Source: Pelagibius sp964472095 (GTDB taxonomy: Bacteria; Pseudomonadota; Alphaproteobacteria; Kiloniellales; Kiloniellaceae). Taken from it: DNA of 64,000 bases. Shown piece by piece: positions 17,027 to 26,234 of this stretch. The notes beneath the pieces are model-generated. The model did not search any database and was not told the DNA's origin. It saw only the letters and a program-made list of their open reading frames with translations. Every line of letters begins with the position of its first letter. The stretch's first letter is position 1. Both the position numbers and the translations under genes were made by a program. The DNA lies in the NCBI GenBank assembly GCA_964472095.1, contig CAYYIV010000018.1, positions 1 to 64,000 of the forward strand, read 5' to 3'.

Positions 17027-19570
17027 TCACAGCCCGATGCGCTGCAGCGCCGCCTTGCTGAGACGGGTGCGGCGCTCGGCCTCGTCGGGCCAGGCCTTGG
17101 CGCGGGCCTGCAGCTTCCTCACCGGATCGGCGAGGGAAAAGGCGTTCGAGCGCTCGATCGACTTCAGTTCTTTCCAGGACACCGGCACGGCGACGGGGGC
17201 TCCTTCGCGGGCGCGCGGCGAGAACGGCGCGATGGCCGTCGAGCCGCGGCGGTTGCGGAAGTGGTCGATGAAGAGGCGACCCTCGCGCTTGGCCTTGGAC
17301 ATGGTGGCGACGAAGCGCTTGGAATCGACCTCGGCCATTTTCTCGGCGAAGCGCTTGGTGAAATCGCCGATGGTATCCCAGTCGTAGCGCCGCTCCAGCG
17401 CGAGGACCAGGTGAATGCCCTTGCCGCCGGTCAGCAGCGGCCAGGCGGGTAGCTCGGCCTCTTCGAGTACGTCGCGCAGGTCGAAGGCGGCTTTGCGCAC
17501 GGCGGCGAAGCCGACACCCTCGCCGGGATCGAGATCGAAAACGACGCGGTCCGGCTGCTCCAGCCTGTCGGTCCGGCTGCCCCAGAGGTGCAGCTCCAGG
17601 GCGCCGATCTGTGCACAGGCGACGAGCGCTTGCTTCGAGTTGATGAGCAGGTAGTCCTTCTTGCTGCCGCTGCTCTCGGTCACGGCGGTCGTCTCGATTG
17701 CGTCAGGCAGGCCGCTGCCGGCGTGCTTCTGGAAGAAGCAGGACCCGTCGCGCCCCTCGGGGCAGCGCAGCAGCGAGACCGGGCGGTGCTTCACATCGGG
17801 CAGCATGGCGGGGGCGATAGCCGCGAAGTAGTCGGCCAGCTGGCGCTTGGTGACGTCCATCGCGGGATAGAGAGGCTTGTCGGGATGGGTCAGGCGGACG
17901 CCGGCGACCTCCGCCTCTTCGGATTGTTTTTTTGTCACCTTGGTTTTCCTGTCGCGTTTGGATGTCTGCCTGTCGGGGCCGGCGGGCGGCGCCGCCGAAG
18001 CCGGCGCGGCGGGATTTTCGCGCTCAATCTCCTTGGCCGCCTTGTCCTCCCTGAGGCCGTCGAAGATGGCGTGGCGCACCGCACCGTCGCGGGTCATCTC
18101 GGTGAAGCGCACCTGGGCCACCAGGTCGGGCGTCACCCAGCGCGCCTTGCTGGCGATGCCCGCGGGGACCTTTGCAAAGGGCGCGGTCTTACGCCGGCGG
18201 GACGTCAGCAGGGTGGCGATCTTGTCCAGCTGCTCCGTATCGAAGCCGGTGCCGACGCGCCCGGCGTAGCACAGCGCGCCGTCCTGGTAGACGCCGAGCA
18301 GAAGCGAGGAAAAGGGGCGGCCGCGGCCGGAGGGCGACCAGCCGCCGATGACGAACTCCTGCTGCTGCACGCACTTGATCTTCAGCCAGTCGCGGGTGCG
18401 CCGCGACTTGTAGGAAGCATCGGCGCGCTTGGCGATGATGCCTTCGAGGCCCTGGCGGCAGGCCGCCGCGGCGATACGACTGCCGCTGCCGGTGGCGTAG
18501 TCGGCGAGATGCAGGGGGCGGCGCGGCTTCGGCAGAGCCTTGGCGAGGCGTTTCTTGCGCTCGTGCAGCGGCAGCTTGCGCAGGTCCTCGCCCCGGTGGC
18601 GCAGGATGTCGAAGAGAACCAGGGTGAGGGATTGCGGTGCCTGCGTCAGGGCTGTCTGCAGCGCGCCGAAGTCGCTGAAGCCCTGCGTGTCCGTGACCAC
18701 CAGTTCGCCGTCCAGCACCGTCTCCTTCAGCTCCAGCCGGCCGAGGGCATCGGCGATCACCGGCATGCGCGCCGTCCAGTCCTTGCCGGAGCGGGTGAAG
18801 CAGCGCACCGCTTCGCCGTCGCAGGCGGCGATCAGCCGGTAGCCGTCGAACTTGGTCTCGAAGAGCCAGCCGTCGCCCGACGGTGGCGCCTCCACCAGCG
18901 TGGCGAGCTGGGGCTTCATGAAAACGTCACTCTTGGCGAGGGTGTTCTTTTTGCGCGCTTCGGCGGCGGCGGTCTCCTTGGGGCGCCTGTCGCGCCGGGC
19001 GGGCGCATCGTCGCCGATCTGCGTCATGGTGCGCCCGGAAAGCACGCTGCGATCGTCTTCGCTGCCGAGCGCGGCGTCGTCATCGGCGAGGCCGTCGCGC
19101 TCCTTGATCAGCAGCCAGTTCTCGCGCTTTTCCTTTGCCGCCTTGCCACCCATGCGCACGAGGGTGAAGCCGCCCTTGAGGCGGCTGCCCGAGAGAGTGA
19201 GCTTCAGCTTGCCGGCCTTGAGGCTCGCGGCGGGGTCGCCCTCGGCGCTGAAGGTGCCGCGGTCCCACAGCATGACGGTGCCGCCGCCGTATTCGCCCTT
19301 GGGAATGGTGCCCTCGAAGTCGGCGTAGTCGGCCGGGTGGTCCTCGGTGCGCACGGCGAGGCGCTTTTCCCGCGGGTCGAGGCTGGGACCCTTCGTAACC
19401 GCCCAGCTGACGAGCACGCCACCGATGCCCAGGCGGAAGTCGTAGTGCAAGCGCCGGGCGGCATGCTTCTGCACCACGAAAGTGCCGTCGACGCCCGGCT
19501 GCCGCTTGCCTTTCGGCTCGCGGCTCTTGGAGAAGTCGCGCTTTGCTTGGTAGGCGGAGAGCACGCCCAT
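17027..19570 (-). CDS. ligD: ATP-dependent DNA ligase D (PE-LIG-POL)
   Basis: An 847-residue NHEJ repair enzyme in the order phosphoesterase, ligase, polymerase. The phosphoesterase domain (about 20-160) has HAARRLHYDFRL with His36, His42 and Asp44. The ligase domain (about 215-510) has the nucleotidyl lysine Lys240 in KFDGYR and the motif WLKIK near 395-399. The polymerase/primase domain (about 555-835) has the metal-binding aspartates 679 and 681 in VVFDLDPGEG and the block FFQKHAGSG. The linkers at about 190-215 and 515-555 are charged and alanine-rich. It pairs with the convergent ku gene. Confidence 0.96.
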   Translation of the reverse strand: MGVLSAYQAKRDFSKSREPKGKRQPGVDGTFVVQKHAARRLHYDFRLGIGGVLVSWAVTKGPSLDPREKRLAVRTEDHPADYADFEGTIPKGEYGGGTVMLWDRGTFSAEGDPAASLKAGKLKLTLSGSRLKGGFTLVRMGGKAAKEKRENWLLIKERDGLADDDAALGSEDDRSVLSGRTMTQIGDDAPARRDRRPKETAAAEARKKNTLAKSDVFMKPQLATLVEAPPSGDGWLFETKFDGYRLIAACDGEAVRCFTRSGKDWTARMPVIADALGRLELKETVLDGELVVTDTQGFSDFGALQTALTQAPQSLTLVLFDILRHRGEDLRKLPLHERKKRLAKALPKPRRPLHLADYATGSGSRIAAAACRQGLEGIIAKRADASYKSRRTRDWLKIKCVQQQEFVIGGWSPSGRGRPFSSLLLGVYQDGALCYAGRVGTGFDTEQLDKIATLLTSRRRKTAPFAKVPAGIASKARWVTPDLVAQVRFTEMTRDGAVRHAIFDGLREDKAAKEIERENPAAPASAAPPAGPDRQTSKRDRKTKVTKKQSEEAEVAGVRLTHPDKPLYPAMDVTKRQLADYFAAIAPAMLPDVKHRPVSLLRCPEGRDGSCFFQKHAGSGLPDAIETTAVTESSGSKKDYLLINSKQALVACAQIGALELHLWGSRTDRLEQPDRVVFDLDPGEGVGFAAVRKAAFDLRDVLEEAELPAWPLLTGGKGIHLVLALERRYDWDTIGDFTKRFAEKMAEVDSKRFVATMSKAKREGRLFIDHFRNRRGSTAIAPFSPRAREGAPVAVPVSWKELKSIERSNAFSLADPVRKLQARAKAWPDEAERRTRLSKAALQRIGL

Positions 19571-19838
19571 CGGTCACCTTTCTTGTCTTTCCAGGTAAAC
19601 CAGCGAGGGGAGCGGCGGGTTCCAGCGGTTTCCTTCCACAGTGGCGTACTGTCAATTGAGCCGCCGGACTGCTGCGCGGACCGGACGGAGCGCGCGGTCG
19701 TGAAGACGCGGTATGAAGGCTTGCGTGTGCTGGATCGCCTCGGCCAGAGAAACCAACTTAAGCTCTAGCCCCCGCGCCCAGCGTCCGTTATGACAGGTCC
19801 CAATTCGCCCTGTGTCCTGCCGTCCGGGAGAGCGAGCC
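19571..19838. other. Gap between divergent ligD and carbonic anhydrase genes
   Basis: This 268-base stretch must hold the promoters for both genes, but I see no convincing -35/-10 pair, hairpin or repeat. Short frames in it lack ribosome sites and coding character. Confidence 0.4.
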
Positions 19839-20441
19839 TTGCTGGAAACCTTGCTACAGCGCAACGTCGACTGGGCGGCCGAGCGGCTCGCCCAGGATCC
19901 GAGCTACTTCAAGCGTCTGTCGGGCATCCAGCGGCCGCATTACTTCTGGATCGGCTGCTCCGACAGCCGCGTGCCCGCCAACGTGATCGCCGGCCTCGAG
20001 CCGGGCGAGGTCTTCGTCCACCGCAACGTCGCCAATCTCGTCAATCCGGGCGACCTCAACTGCCTCTCGGTACTGCAGTTCGCGGTCGAGCAATTGCAGG
20101 TGCGCGAGATCATCGTCACCGGCCACTACGGCTGCGGCGGCATCCAGGCGGCGGTCGACGGCGAGCGCCACGGCCTCATCGACCACTGGCTGCAGCCGAT
20201 CCGCGACACCGCCGCGCGCTGCGTTGCGGAGCTCGACTCCCTGCCGGATCAACAGGCGCGCCAGGACCGGCTCTGCGAGCTGAACGTCATCGCACAGGTG
20301 AAGCGGGTCGCCGAAACGCCCATCGTCCTCGACGCCTGGAGCCGGGGACAGTCGCTGGTGGTCCACGGCCTGGTCTACGGCCTGAAGGACGGCCGCCTGC
20401 GCAATCTCGGGTGCACCCTTACCGGTCCGCCGGGCGGCTGA
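19839..20441 (+). CDS. can: Beta-carbonic anhydrase
   Basis: A 200-residue beta-class carbonic anhydrase interconverting CO2 and bicarbonate. Zinc and active-site residues are Cys40 and Asp42 in CSDSR and His96 and Cys99 in HYGCGG. It follows E. coli Can closely (VFVHRNVANLV, DLNCLSV, CELNV). The start is taken as a TTG at 19839 with GGGAGA seven bases upstream, which fits the length of homologues; a GTG at 19812 in the same frame would add nine residues without a clear ribosome site. Confidence 0.93.
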   Translation: MLETLLQRNVDWAAERLAQDPSYFKRLSGIQRPHYFWIGCSDSRVPANVIAGLEPGEVFVHRNVANLVNPGDLNCLSVLQFAVEQLQVREIIVTGHYGCGGIQAAVDGERHGLIDHWLQPIRDTAARCVAELDSLPDQQARQDRLCELNVIAQVKRVAETPIVLDAWSRGQSLVVHGLVYGLKDGRLRNLGCTLTGPPGG

Positions 20442-20487
20442 AGCGCAACGCCAAGCGAAGAATCAAACTGAGTTAACGGAGGACGAT

Positions 20488-21390
20488 GTGAAAGTAGGAA
20501 CCTTTCGGGTAGACGGCGAACGCCGCGTGGGGCTGCTCGACGCAGCCGAGGGCCATGTCAGGCCCTTCGCCCTGGAGCGCAGCCACGCGGAGCGCGGCGT
20601 CGAAGCGCTGGCCCGGCTGGCGGCGGAAGGCCTGCCGCTGCCGCAGCTCGGCGATCCCGTCGCGCTGTCCGACATCGTCCTCGAGGCGCCGATCCCGCGG
20701 CCGCGCCGCAACATCTTCTGTGTCGGCAAGAACTACCACGACCACGCCCAGGAGTTCGCTTCCTCGGGTTTCGATTCCAGCGCTGCCGCCGGCGCCGTGC
20801 CCAAGGTGCCGATCATCTTCTCCAAGGTGCCGGAATCGGTGATCGCCGCCGGCGAGCCCATCGTCATGGATTCGGCGGTCGACCCCGCGGTCGACTACGA
20901 GGTCGAACTGACGGTCATCATCGGCAAGGGCGGTCGCGGCATCACCAAGGCGCGGGCCCTCGACCACGTCTGGGGCTACACCATCGTCAACGACATGACG
21001 GCGCGCGACCTGCAGGGGCGCCACAGCCAATGGCTGATCGGCAAGTCGCAGGATACCTTCTGTCCCATGGGCCCCTGGGCCGTCACCGCCGACGAGATCG
21101 ACCTGGCGGACACGACAGTCAAGACCTTCGTGAACGGCGAGGAGCGCCAGGACTCCAACACCGGCCTGCTGATCTTCGACGTGCCGACCATCATCGAGAC
21201 GCTGTCGGCCGGCATCACCCTGCTGCCGGGCGACGTCATCGCCACCGGCACCCCGGCCGGCGTCGGCATCGGCTTCAAGCCGCCGCGCTACCTCGGCCAC
21301 GGCGACGTCGTGCGCTGCGAGATCGGCGGCATCGGTGTGCTGGAGAACCGCATCGTCGATCGCGCCCGCGCGGCGCAGGCGGCGGACTGA
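20488..21390 (+). CDS. Fumarylacetoacetate hydrolase family protein
   Basis: A 300-residue FAH-family enzyme starting at a GTG with GGAGG five bases upstream. The C-terminal catalytic domain has KNYHDHAQEF near residue 80, the metal-binding pattern VDYEVELTVIIGKGGRGI (Glu-x-Glu), IVNDMTARDLQ, and GDVIATGTPAGVG. Family members cleave or hydrate 2-oxo or acyl-pyruvate compounds, such as fumarylpyruvate or 2-hydroxyhepta-2,4-diene-1,7-dioate. The substrate cannot be read from the sequence, and the neighbours give no pathway. Confidence 0.9.
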   Translation: MKVGTFRVDGERRVGLLDAAEGHVRPFALERSHAERGVEALARLAAEGLPLPQLGDPVALSDIVLEAPIPRPRRNIFCVGKNYHDHAQEFASSGFDSSAAAGAVPKVPIIFSKVPESVIAAGEPIVMDSAVDPAVDYEVELTVIIGKGGRGITKARALDHVWGYTIVNDMTARDLQGRHSQWLIGKSQDTFCPMGPWAVTADEIDLADTTVKTFVNGEERQDSNTGLLIFDVPTIIETLSAGITLLPGDVIATGTPAGVGIGFKPPRYLGHGDVVRCEIGGIGVLENRIVDRARAAQAAD

Positions 21391-21505
21391 CGGGCCGGCC
21401 AGGGGAGTGGGGCCTGTGGTGACCGGCGACGGAGGCAAACAGCCATCGACTCAGATGTCCATCGATCGCACTCGGGCTGTTCGATGAACCGCTGGCGGCG
21501 GCAGA

Positions 21506-22237
21506 TCACGGGGTGAGGCGGGCTTCGGCAATCAGCGGCAGGTGGTCGGATGCGTGCAAGGCCAGCCTGTCGTGGAGAACCCTTGCGCTTGCCAGCTCCC
21601 ATTCGGCCGAGAAATAGATCCGGTCCAGGCTAAGCCTTGGTGAGCGCACCGGGTAAGTCGGCAGGCGAACGGAAGTCGGGAAATGCCCGGACAGGATCTG
21701 CGAGGCGCGGCTCCGAGGCCGCAGGATGTTGAAATCTCCCAGCAGGACTGACGGCATCGGCAGCCTGCCGTCCGTCACCATGGCGTCGATCAGGCGCTGC
21801 GCCTGCCGTTCGCGCTCCCAGACGGCCAAGCCCAGGTGCAGGACGGCGACCCAGATCGCCGCGCCCGGCGTCTCGATCTGCGCCAGGAGGGCTGCGCGCG
21901 GCACATGGCCCCTGATCTTGAGATCCAGCCACCGCGTCTCGCCGACGGGGAACCGCGTGAGCAGGGCGTTTCCGAACCGCGTGCGCAGGGGGTCGCGCAC
22001 CAGGCTTTCCACGACCGTGTAGCCCGTGTGGTCGCGCAGATAGGCGAACTGGTCCACGCGCTGGTGGCGGCGGCGATGCCAGCCGACTTCCTGGAGGCCG
22101 ACGACATCGGCGTCGATCTCCGCCAGGACGGCAGCGATGCGCCCCATATCGAAGCGCTTGTCCACGCCGATGCCGGAGTGGATGTTCCAGGTCGTCAGCT
22201 TCAGGGTTCCGCCGGGCCGGCTAACACGGTCGCGCAT
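21506..22237 (-). CDS. Endonuclease/exonuclease/phosphatase family protein
   Basis: A 243-residue metal-dependent hydrolase of the EEP fold. Motifs in order are LTTWNIHSGIG, VVGLQEVGWH (catalytic Glu), LLGDFNILR (Asp/Asn pair) and the C-terminal ASDHLPLIAE (Asp-His). Substrates in the family range from nucleic acids to phospholipids, so the target is unknown. The start is uncertain: the ATG at 22237 has AAGGA twelve bases upstream, whereas an in-frame GTG at 22285 would overlap the upstream oxidoreductase gene by 16 bases and couple their translation. Confidence 0.85.
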   Translation of the reverse strand: MRDRVSRPGGTLKLTTWNIHSGIGVDKRFDMGRIAAVLAEIDADVVGLQEVGWHRRRHQRVDQFAYLRDHTGYTVVESLVRDPLRTRFGNALLTRFPVGETRWLDLKIRGHVPRAALLAQIETPGAAIWVAVLHLGLAVWERERQAQRLIDAMVTDGRLPMPSVLLGDFNILRPRSRASQILSGHFPTSVRLPTYPVRSPRLSLDRIYFSAEWELASARVLHDRLALHASDHLPLIAEARLTP

Positions 22238-22269
22238 GGAGGCAGTGGTTCCTTCGACCGTGATCTGCT

Positions 22270-24315
22270 CTAGATGTCCTTGCACAGCCTGAGCGCGTCG
22301 TAGATGGCGGCGTGGACGTTGCGGCTGGCGACGGCATCGCCGATGCGGTAGAGGCGGAAGCTGCCTTCGCGGCTCTTCACGACCTCCTGCGGGCGGCCGG
22401 CGATCATCGCCGCATAGTCGACGGCGCCGCGATTGACGCTCATCGGCTTCAGCGTGAAGTAAAGCTCGTCGAGCGGCAGGGTGCCGTGCTCAACCACCAG
22501 CTGGTCGACCTCGCGGGTTTCCAGCCGATCCGAGTAGTCCGACCCCAGGGTCACCGTCAGCCGGTTGCCGGCACGCGTGGCGGAGACCACCCGCTTGCTG
22601 ATGGTGATCCGCGTAGCGTGGCGGTCGAAGCAGCGGGCGTAGGCCTGGTGGTTGAGGCCGCCGACGTCGGCGGCAAAGAAGCGCTCCGGCGTGACGATTT
22701 CCAGGGCGGCGCCGCTCTCGGCGATCATTTCGGCGGCGGCGAGGCCCGGATGGGCGGCGTTGTCGTCGTAGAGCAGCACGGTCTCGCCAAGTGGTGCGTC
22801 GCCGGAGAGAATATCCCAGGTGCTCACCGCCAGCCCGGCACCGGCCAGGATCTCCGTGTTCGGCAGGCCGCCGGTAGCGACGATGACCACCTCCGGGTCC
22901 TCCGCCAGCACTTCTTCGGCCCCGACGTAGCTGTTGAAGCGTATCGTCACGCCGGCGTCCTGGCAGCGTGCCAGGCGCCAGTCGACGATGCCGATCAGCT
23001 CGCGCCGGCGCGGGACGCGGGCGGCGAGGCGCAGCTGGCCGCCCGGCTGGTCGGCGGCCTCGAAGAGCACCACGTGATGGCCGCGCGCGGAGAGCACGCG
23101 GGCGGCCTCCAGCCCCGCCGGGCCGGCGCCGACCACCACCGCGCGTTTCTGCATCTTCGCCGGGCGCAGCACGTGGGGCATGGTCGCCTCGCGGCCGGTG
23201 GCGGGGTTGTGGATGCAGAGCGCCTCGTGGCCCTCGTAGATGCGGTCGAGGCAATAGGTGGCGCCGACGCAGGGACGGATCTCCTGCTCGCGGCCGGCGG
23301 CGATCTTGTTCACGATGTGGGGGTCGGCGAGGTGGGCGCGGGTCATGCCGACCATGTCGAGCTTGCCCTCGGCGACCGCGTGGCGGGCCGTCGCCACGTC
23401 GGCGATGCGTGCGGCATGGAACACCGGAAAGCGGGTCTCGGCCCTGACCTCGCCGCAGAAATCCAGGTGCGGCGCCGAAGGCATGCCCTGGATCGGGATC
23501 ACCCTGGAAAGCGCGGCGTCGGTCTCGATGTGGCCGCGGATGAGGTTGAGGAAGTCGATCTGCCCGCCGGCGACGAGGCGCCGGGCGATCTCGACGCCCT
23601 CCTCGCGGCTGAGGCCCTGGTCCCAGTCCTCGTCGGCCACCATGCGGATGCCGACGATGAAGTCCGACCCGATCCTGGCGCGAATGGCGTCCAGGACGCG
23701 GAAGGTGAAGCGCAGGCGGTTGTCCAGGGTGCCGTTATACTCATCCTCGCGCCGGTTGGTGGCCGGCGACCAGAACTGGTCCAGCAGGTGGCCGTAGGCC
23801 TCCAACTCGATGCCGTCGAGGCCGCCGGCCTGCAGGCGCTCGGCGGCGTCGGCGTAGTCGGCGACGATGCGCTCGAGGTCCCAGTCCTCGGCCGCCTTGG
23901 GGAAGGCGCGGTGGGCCGGCTCGCGCAGCGGAGAGGGCGCCAGCACCGGCAGCCAGTCCGCCTTGTTCCAGTTGGTGCGCCGGCCGAGGTGGGTGATCTG
24001 CATCATGACCGCCGCGCCGTGCTCGTGGCAGGCCTCGCTCAACTCCTTCAGCCAGGGCACGATCTCGTCCTTGTAGGCATGCAAATTGCCGAAGGCCTCG
24101 GGGCTGTCGCGCGACACCACGGCGGAGCCCGCGGTCATGGTCAGCGCGATGCCGCCCTTGGCCTTTTCCGCGTGGTAGAGGCGGTAGCGCTGCTTCGGCA
24201 GCCCGTCCTCGGAATAGGCCGGCTCGTGGGCGGTGGAGAGGATGCGGTTGCGCAGCGTCAGGTGCTTCAAGCGGTAGGGCTGCAGCAGGGGATCTTTGGC
24301 GGGCGACAGGGTCAT
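22270..24315 (-). CDS. FMN/FAD NADH:flavin oxidoreductase, DgcA-like
   Basis: A 681-residue two-part flavoenzyme of the trimethylamine dehydrogenase/2,4-dienoyl-CoA reductase family. Residues about 1-350 form an Old-Yellow-Enzyme-like FMN barrel (NRILSTAHEPAYSEDGLP, QITHLGRRTNW). From about 385 on there is an FAD/NAD(P) domain (VVVGAGPAGLEAARVL). The iron-sulfur region reads CVGATYCLDRIYEGHEALCIHNP, with three cysteines where dienoyl-CoA reductase has four. This resembles the branch that includes dimethylglycine and N-methylproline demethylases, so N-demethylation of a betaine-derived amine is plausible. The ATG at 24315 is preferred over one 93 bases upstream. Confidence 0.85.
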   Translation of the reverse strand: MTLSPAKDPLLQPYRLKHLTLRNRILSTAHEPAYSEDGLPKQRYRLYHAEKAKGGIALTMTAGSAVVSRDSPEAFGNLHAYKDEIVPWLKELSEACHEHGAAVMMQITHLGRRTNWNKADWLPVLAPSPLREPAHRAFPKAAEDWDLERIVADYADAAERLQAGGLDGIELEAYGHLLDQFWSPATNRREDEYNGTLDNRLRFTFRVLDAIRARIGSDFIVGIRMVADEDWDQGLSREEGVEIARRLVAGGQIDFLNLIRGHIETDAALSRVIPIQGMPSAPHLDFCGEVRAETRFPVFHAARIADVATARHAVAEGKLDMVGMTRAHLADPHIVNKIAAGREQEIRPCVGATYCLDRIYEGHEALCIHNPATGREATMPHVLRPAKMQKRAVVVGAGPAGLEAARVLSARGHHVVLFEAADQPGGQLRLAARVPRRRELIGIVDWRLARCQDAGVTIRFNSYVGAEEVLAEDPEVVIVATGGLPNTEILAGAGLAVSTWDILSGDAPLGETVLLYDDNAAHPGLAAAEMIAESGAALEIVTPERFFAADVGGLNHQAYARCFDRHATRITISKRVVSATRAGNRLTVTLGSDYSDRLETREVDQLVVEHGTLPLDELYFTLKPMSVNRGAVDYAAMIAGRPQEVVKSREGSFRLYRIGDAVASRNVHAAIYDALRLCKDI

Positions 24316-24499
24316 GGTGCCCAAGTCTGCGCGGCTTCGCGGCGCCGTGCAACGGCCGGACTCCGGGCCGGCCGCCGGGAGCGCCGAAAATTCACCAAAA
24401 AGTTCCACAAGCCGGGGATGGACGGGCGGCCGGCTGCGTAGTGCAACCAGAACCCCGGAACATAGACGATCCTTCAGTCATACGGAAAGGCATCCCCCC

Positions 24500-25069
24500 A
24501 TGAAGACAACGACCAAGATCGCCGTGGCTTTCGTCGCCCTGGCCGGTGTCGCCGGCGCGGCGCTGACCGCCCAGGCCGACAGCCGCTGGCACGGCCGCGA
24601 GAGCGGCCCGGCAGGCGCCACGCAGCAGGCCCAGGGCGGTCACGGCATGCACCACGACGGTGGCCACCACGGCAAACGCGACGGCATGCGCCACGGTGGC
24701 GGCCGGCAGATGTTCGGCATGCTGGAGTCCTTCGACGCCAACGACGACGGCAAGCTGAGCCAGGAGGAGATCGACCAGACGCGCGCCGAGCGTTTCGGCC
24801 GCTTCGATACCGACGGCGACCAGTCCCTCACCCTTGGCGAGTACGAGCAGCTCTGGCTCGAAGCCATGCGCGAGCGGATGGTCGACCGCTTCCAGCATCT
24901 CGACGCGGACGGCGACGGCAAGGTGACCGCCGACGAGTTCCAGCGGCCCTTCGCCAAGATGGTGCGCCGCATGGACCGCAACGACGACGGCGTTCTCGAC
25001 CGCAACGACTTCCAGCGCCACCACCGCGGCATGCCGCAGGGCGGGCAGGCGCCGGACGACAACGGCTGA
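24500..25069 (+). CDS. Exported EF-hand protein with histidine-rich linker
   Basis: A 189-residue protein with signal peptide KTTTKIAVAFVALAGVAGAA ending near AQA-DS. A His/Gly/Met-rich segment (about residues 45-72) follows. Calcium loops are visible as DANDDGKLSQEE, DTDGDQSLTLGE, DADGDGKVTADE and DRNDDGVLDRND, giving four EF-hand-like sites in two pairs. It is probably a periplasmic calcium-binding protein, and the His-rich part may also bind a transition metal. GGAAAGG lies nine bases before the ATG. A terminator follows. Confidence 0.9.
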   Translation: MKTTTKIAVAFVALAGVAGAALTAQADSRWHGRESGPAGATQQAQGGHGMHHDGGHHGKRDGMRHGGGRQMFGMLESFDANDDGKLSQEEIDQTRAERFGRFDTDGDQSLTLGEYEQLWLEAMRERMVDRFQHLDADGDGKVTADEFQRPFAKMVRRMDRNDDGVLDRNDFQRHHRGMPQGGQAPDDNG

Positions 25070-25137
25070 GCCGTTAGGCCTGGCCAAGCGAAAGAGGCGC
25101 GGGAGACCGGTCCCCCACTCCATTCTCCTGCGCTTCA

Positions 25138-25184
25138 CTGCACCGCGGACTTCAGATGGCCCTGGTCCGCGGTGCAGGCTTTTC
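25138..25184 (+). terminator. Intrinsic terminator after the EF-hand gene
   Basis: A perfect 13-bp stem, CTGCACCGCGGAC (25138-25150) with GTCCGCGGTGCAG (25165-25177), has a 14-base loop and is followed by GCTTTTC. It lies between convergent genes and could serve both directions. Confidence 0.8.
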
Positions 25185-25195
25185 AGGGCCTGGAA

Positions 25196-26230
25196 TTAAT
25201 TCCCCTCGCCCTGGTACATGGCACGGAGGTCGACCGTCGAGCGCTTGCCGAGGTGCTTGAAGTTCTCCGCCAGCCAAGCGTCGGCGGCGCGCTGGCCGAT
25301 GTCGAAGAGGTGTTCCAGGAAGGCCCATTCGGCGTTCATCTTGCTCGACGCGCCGAGTGGATTGATTTCCATCTCCGCCGCGATGCGATGCACCAGCACC
25401 TGCTTGTAGTCGTCCGGGTTCAGCTTGCCCTCGTCCAGCAGGCGCGACACGAAGTCGATGGCGCGGAATTCGCGCAGCAGGCTGGCGTTGAAGGTGATCT
25501 CGTTCACCCGGTTGAGAATCTCGCGGGCCGACCTGGGCGCGCCGCTGCGGGTGATGGGATTGATCTGGACCACGACGACGTCCTCCGAGCTGGAGCCGTC
25601 GAAGAAGGGAAACAGCGCCGGATTGCCCATGTAGCCGCCGTCCCAGTAAGGCGCACCGTCGATTTGCACGGCCTGAAACACGAAGGGCAGGCAGGCCGAG
25701 GCCATCACCATGTCGGCGGTCAGCTCGTGCCGCCGGAACACTTTGACCCTGCCTGTCTCAACGTTGGTAGCCGAAACGAAGACCTTCATCCGCTCGCAGG
25801 CGCGCACGCGCTCGAAATCCACCAGCTCCTCCAGCAGGTCGCGCAGTGGGTTGATGTTCAGCGGATTGACCTCGTAGGGCGAGGCGACGCGCCCGAGCAG
25901 GTCCAGGAACAGGTAGGCGGGCGAGGTGTCCAGATTCCAGTTGCCCATGAACATGTCGATGGGCGTGCGCCGGATCGGGCTGCCCTTGGCCGCGGCGCTG
26001 ACCCCTTTCCAAAAACGGCGCAGGCAGGCACGCGCTTCCTCCGGCCCACCCCTCAACAGGCCTTCCGCGACGGCAACCGCGTTCATGGCGCCGGCGGAGG
26101 TGCCGCTGATCGCCTCGATTTCCACGCGCTCGTCGGCCAGCAGGCGGTCCAGCACGCCCCAGGTGAAGGCACCATGCGCCCCGCCGCCCTGCAAAGCCAG
26201 ATTGACCGCCCGCTTGCTGTTGGCAGCCAT
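25196..26230 (-). CDS. Patatin-like phospholipase
   Basis: A 344-residue patatin-family serine hydrolase. It has the oxyanion loop GGGAHG near residue 15, the nucleophile elbow GTSAG near residue 43, and the catalytic aspartate in DGGYMG near residue 199, so the Ser-Asp dyad is intact. No signal peptide is seen. The start lies four bases after the stop of the multicopper oxidase gene, which makes an operon likely. The family cleaves acyl chains from glycerophospholipids or stored lipids; its link to a copper oxidase is unexplained. Confidence 0.92.
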   Translation of the reverse strand: MAANSKRAVNLALQGGGAHGAFTWGVLDRLLADERVEIEAISGTSAGAMNAVAVAEGLLRGGPEEARACLRRFWKGVSAAAKGSPIRRTPIDMFMGNWNLDTSPAYLFLDLLGRVASPYEVNPLNINPLRDLLEELVDFERVRACERMKVFVSATNVETGRVKVFRRHELTADMVMASACLPFVFQAVQIDGAPYWDGGYMGNPALFPFFDGSSSEDVVVVQINPITRSGAPRSAREILNRVNEITFNASLLREFRAIDFVSRLLDEGKLNPDDYKQVLVHRIAAEMEINPLGASSKMNAEWAFLEHLFDIGQRAADAWLAENFKHLGKRSTVDLRAMYQGEGN

Positions 26231-26234
26231 GGGC

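Noticed and set aside
17588..19768. 726-codon plus-strand open frame opposite ligD
   Set aside because: LigD has all three domains with catalytic residues on the minus strand; the plus frame is a composition artefact.
22312..24441. 709-codon plus-strand open frame opposite the flavin oxidoreductase
   Set aside because: It covers a gene with clear FMN and FAD motifs; its product is a Gly/Ala/Val/Asp repeat-like shadow.
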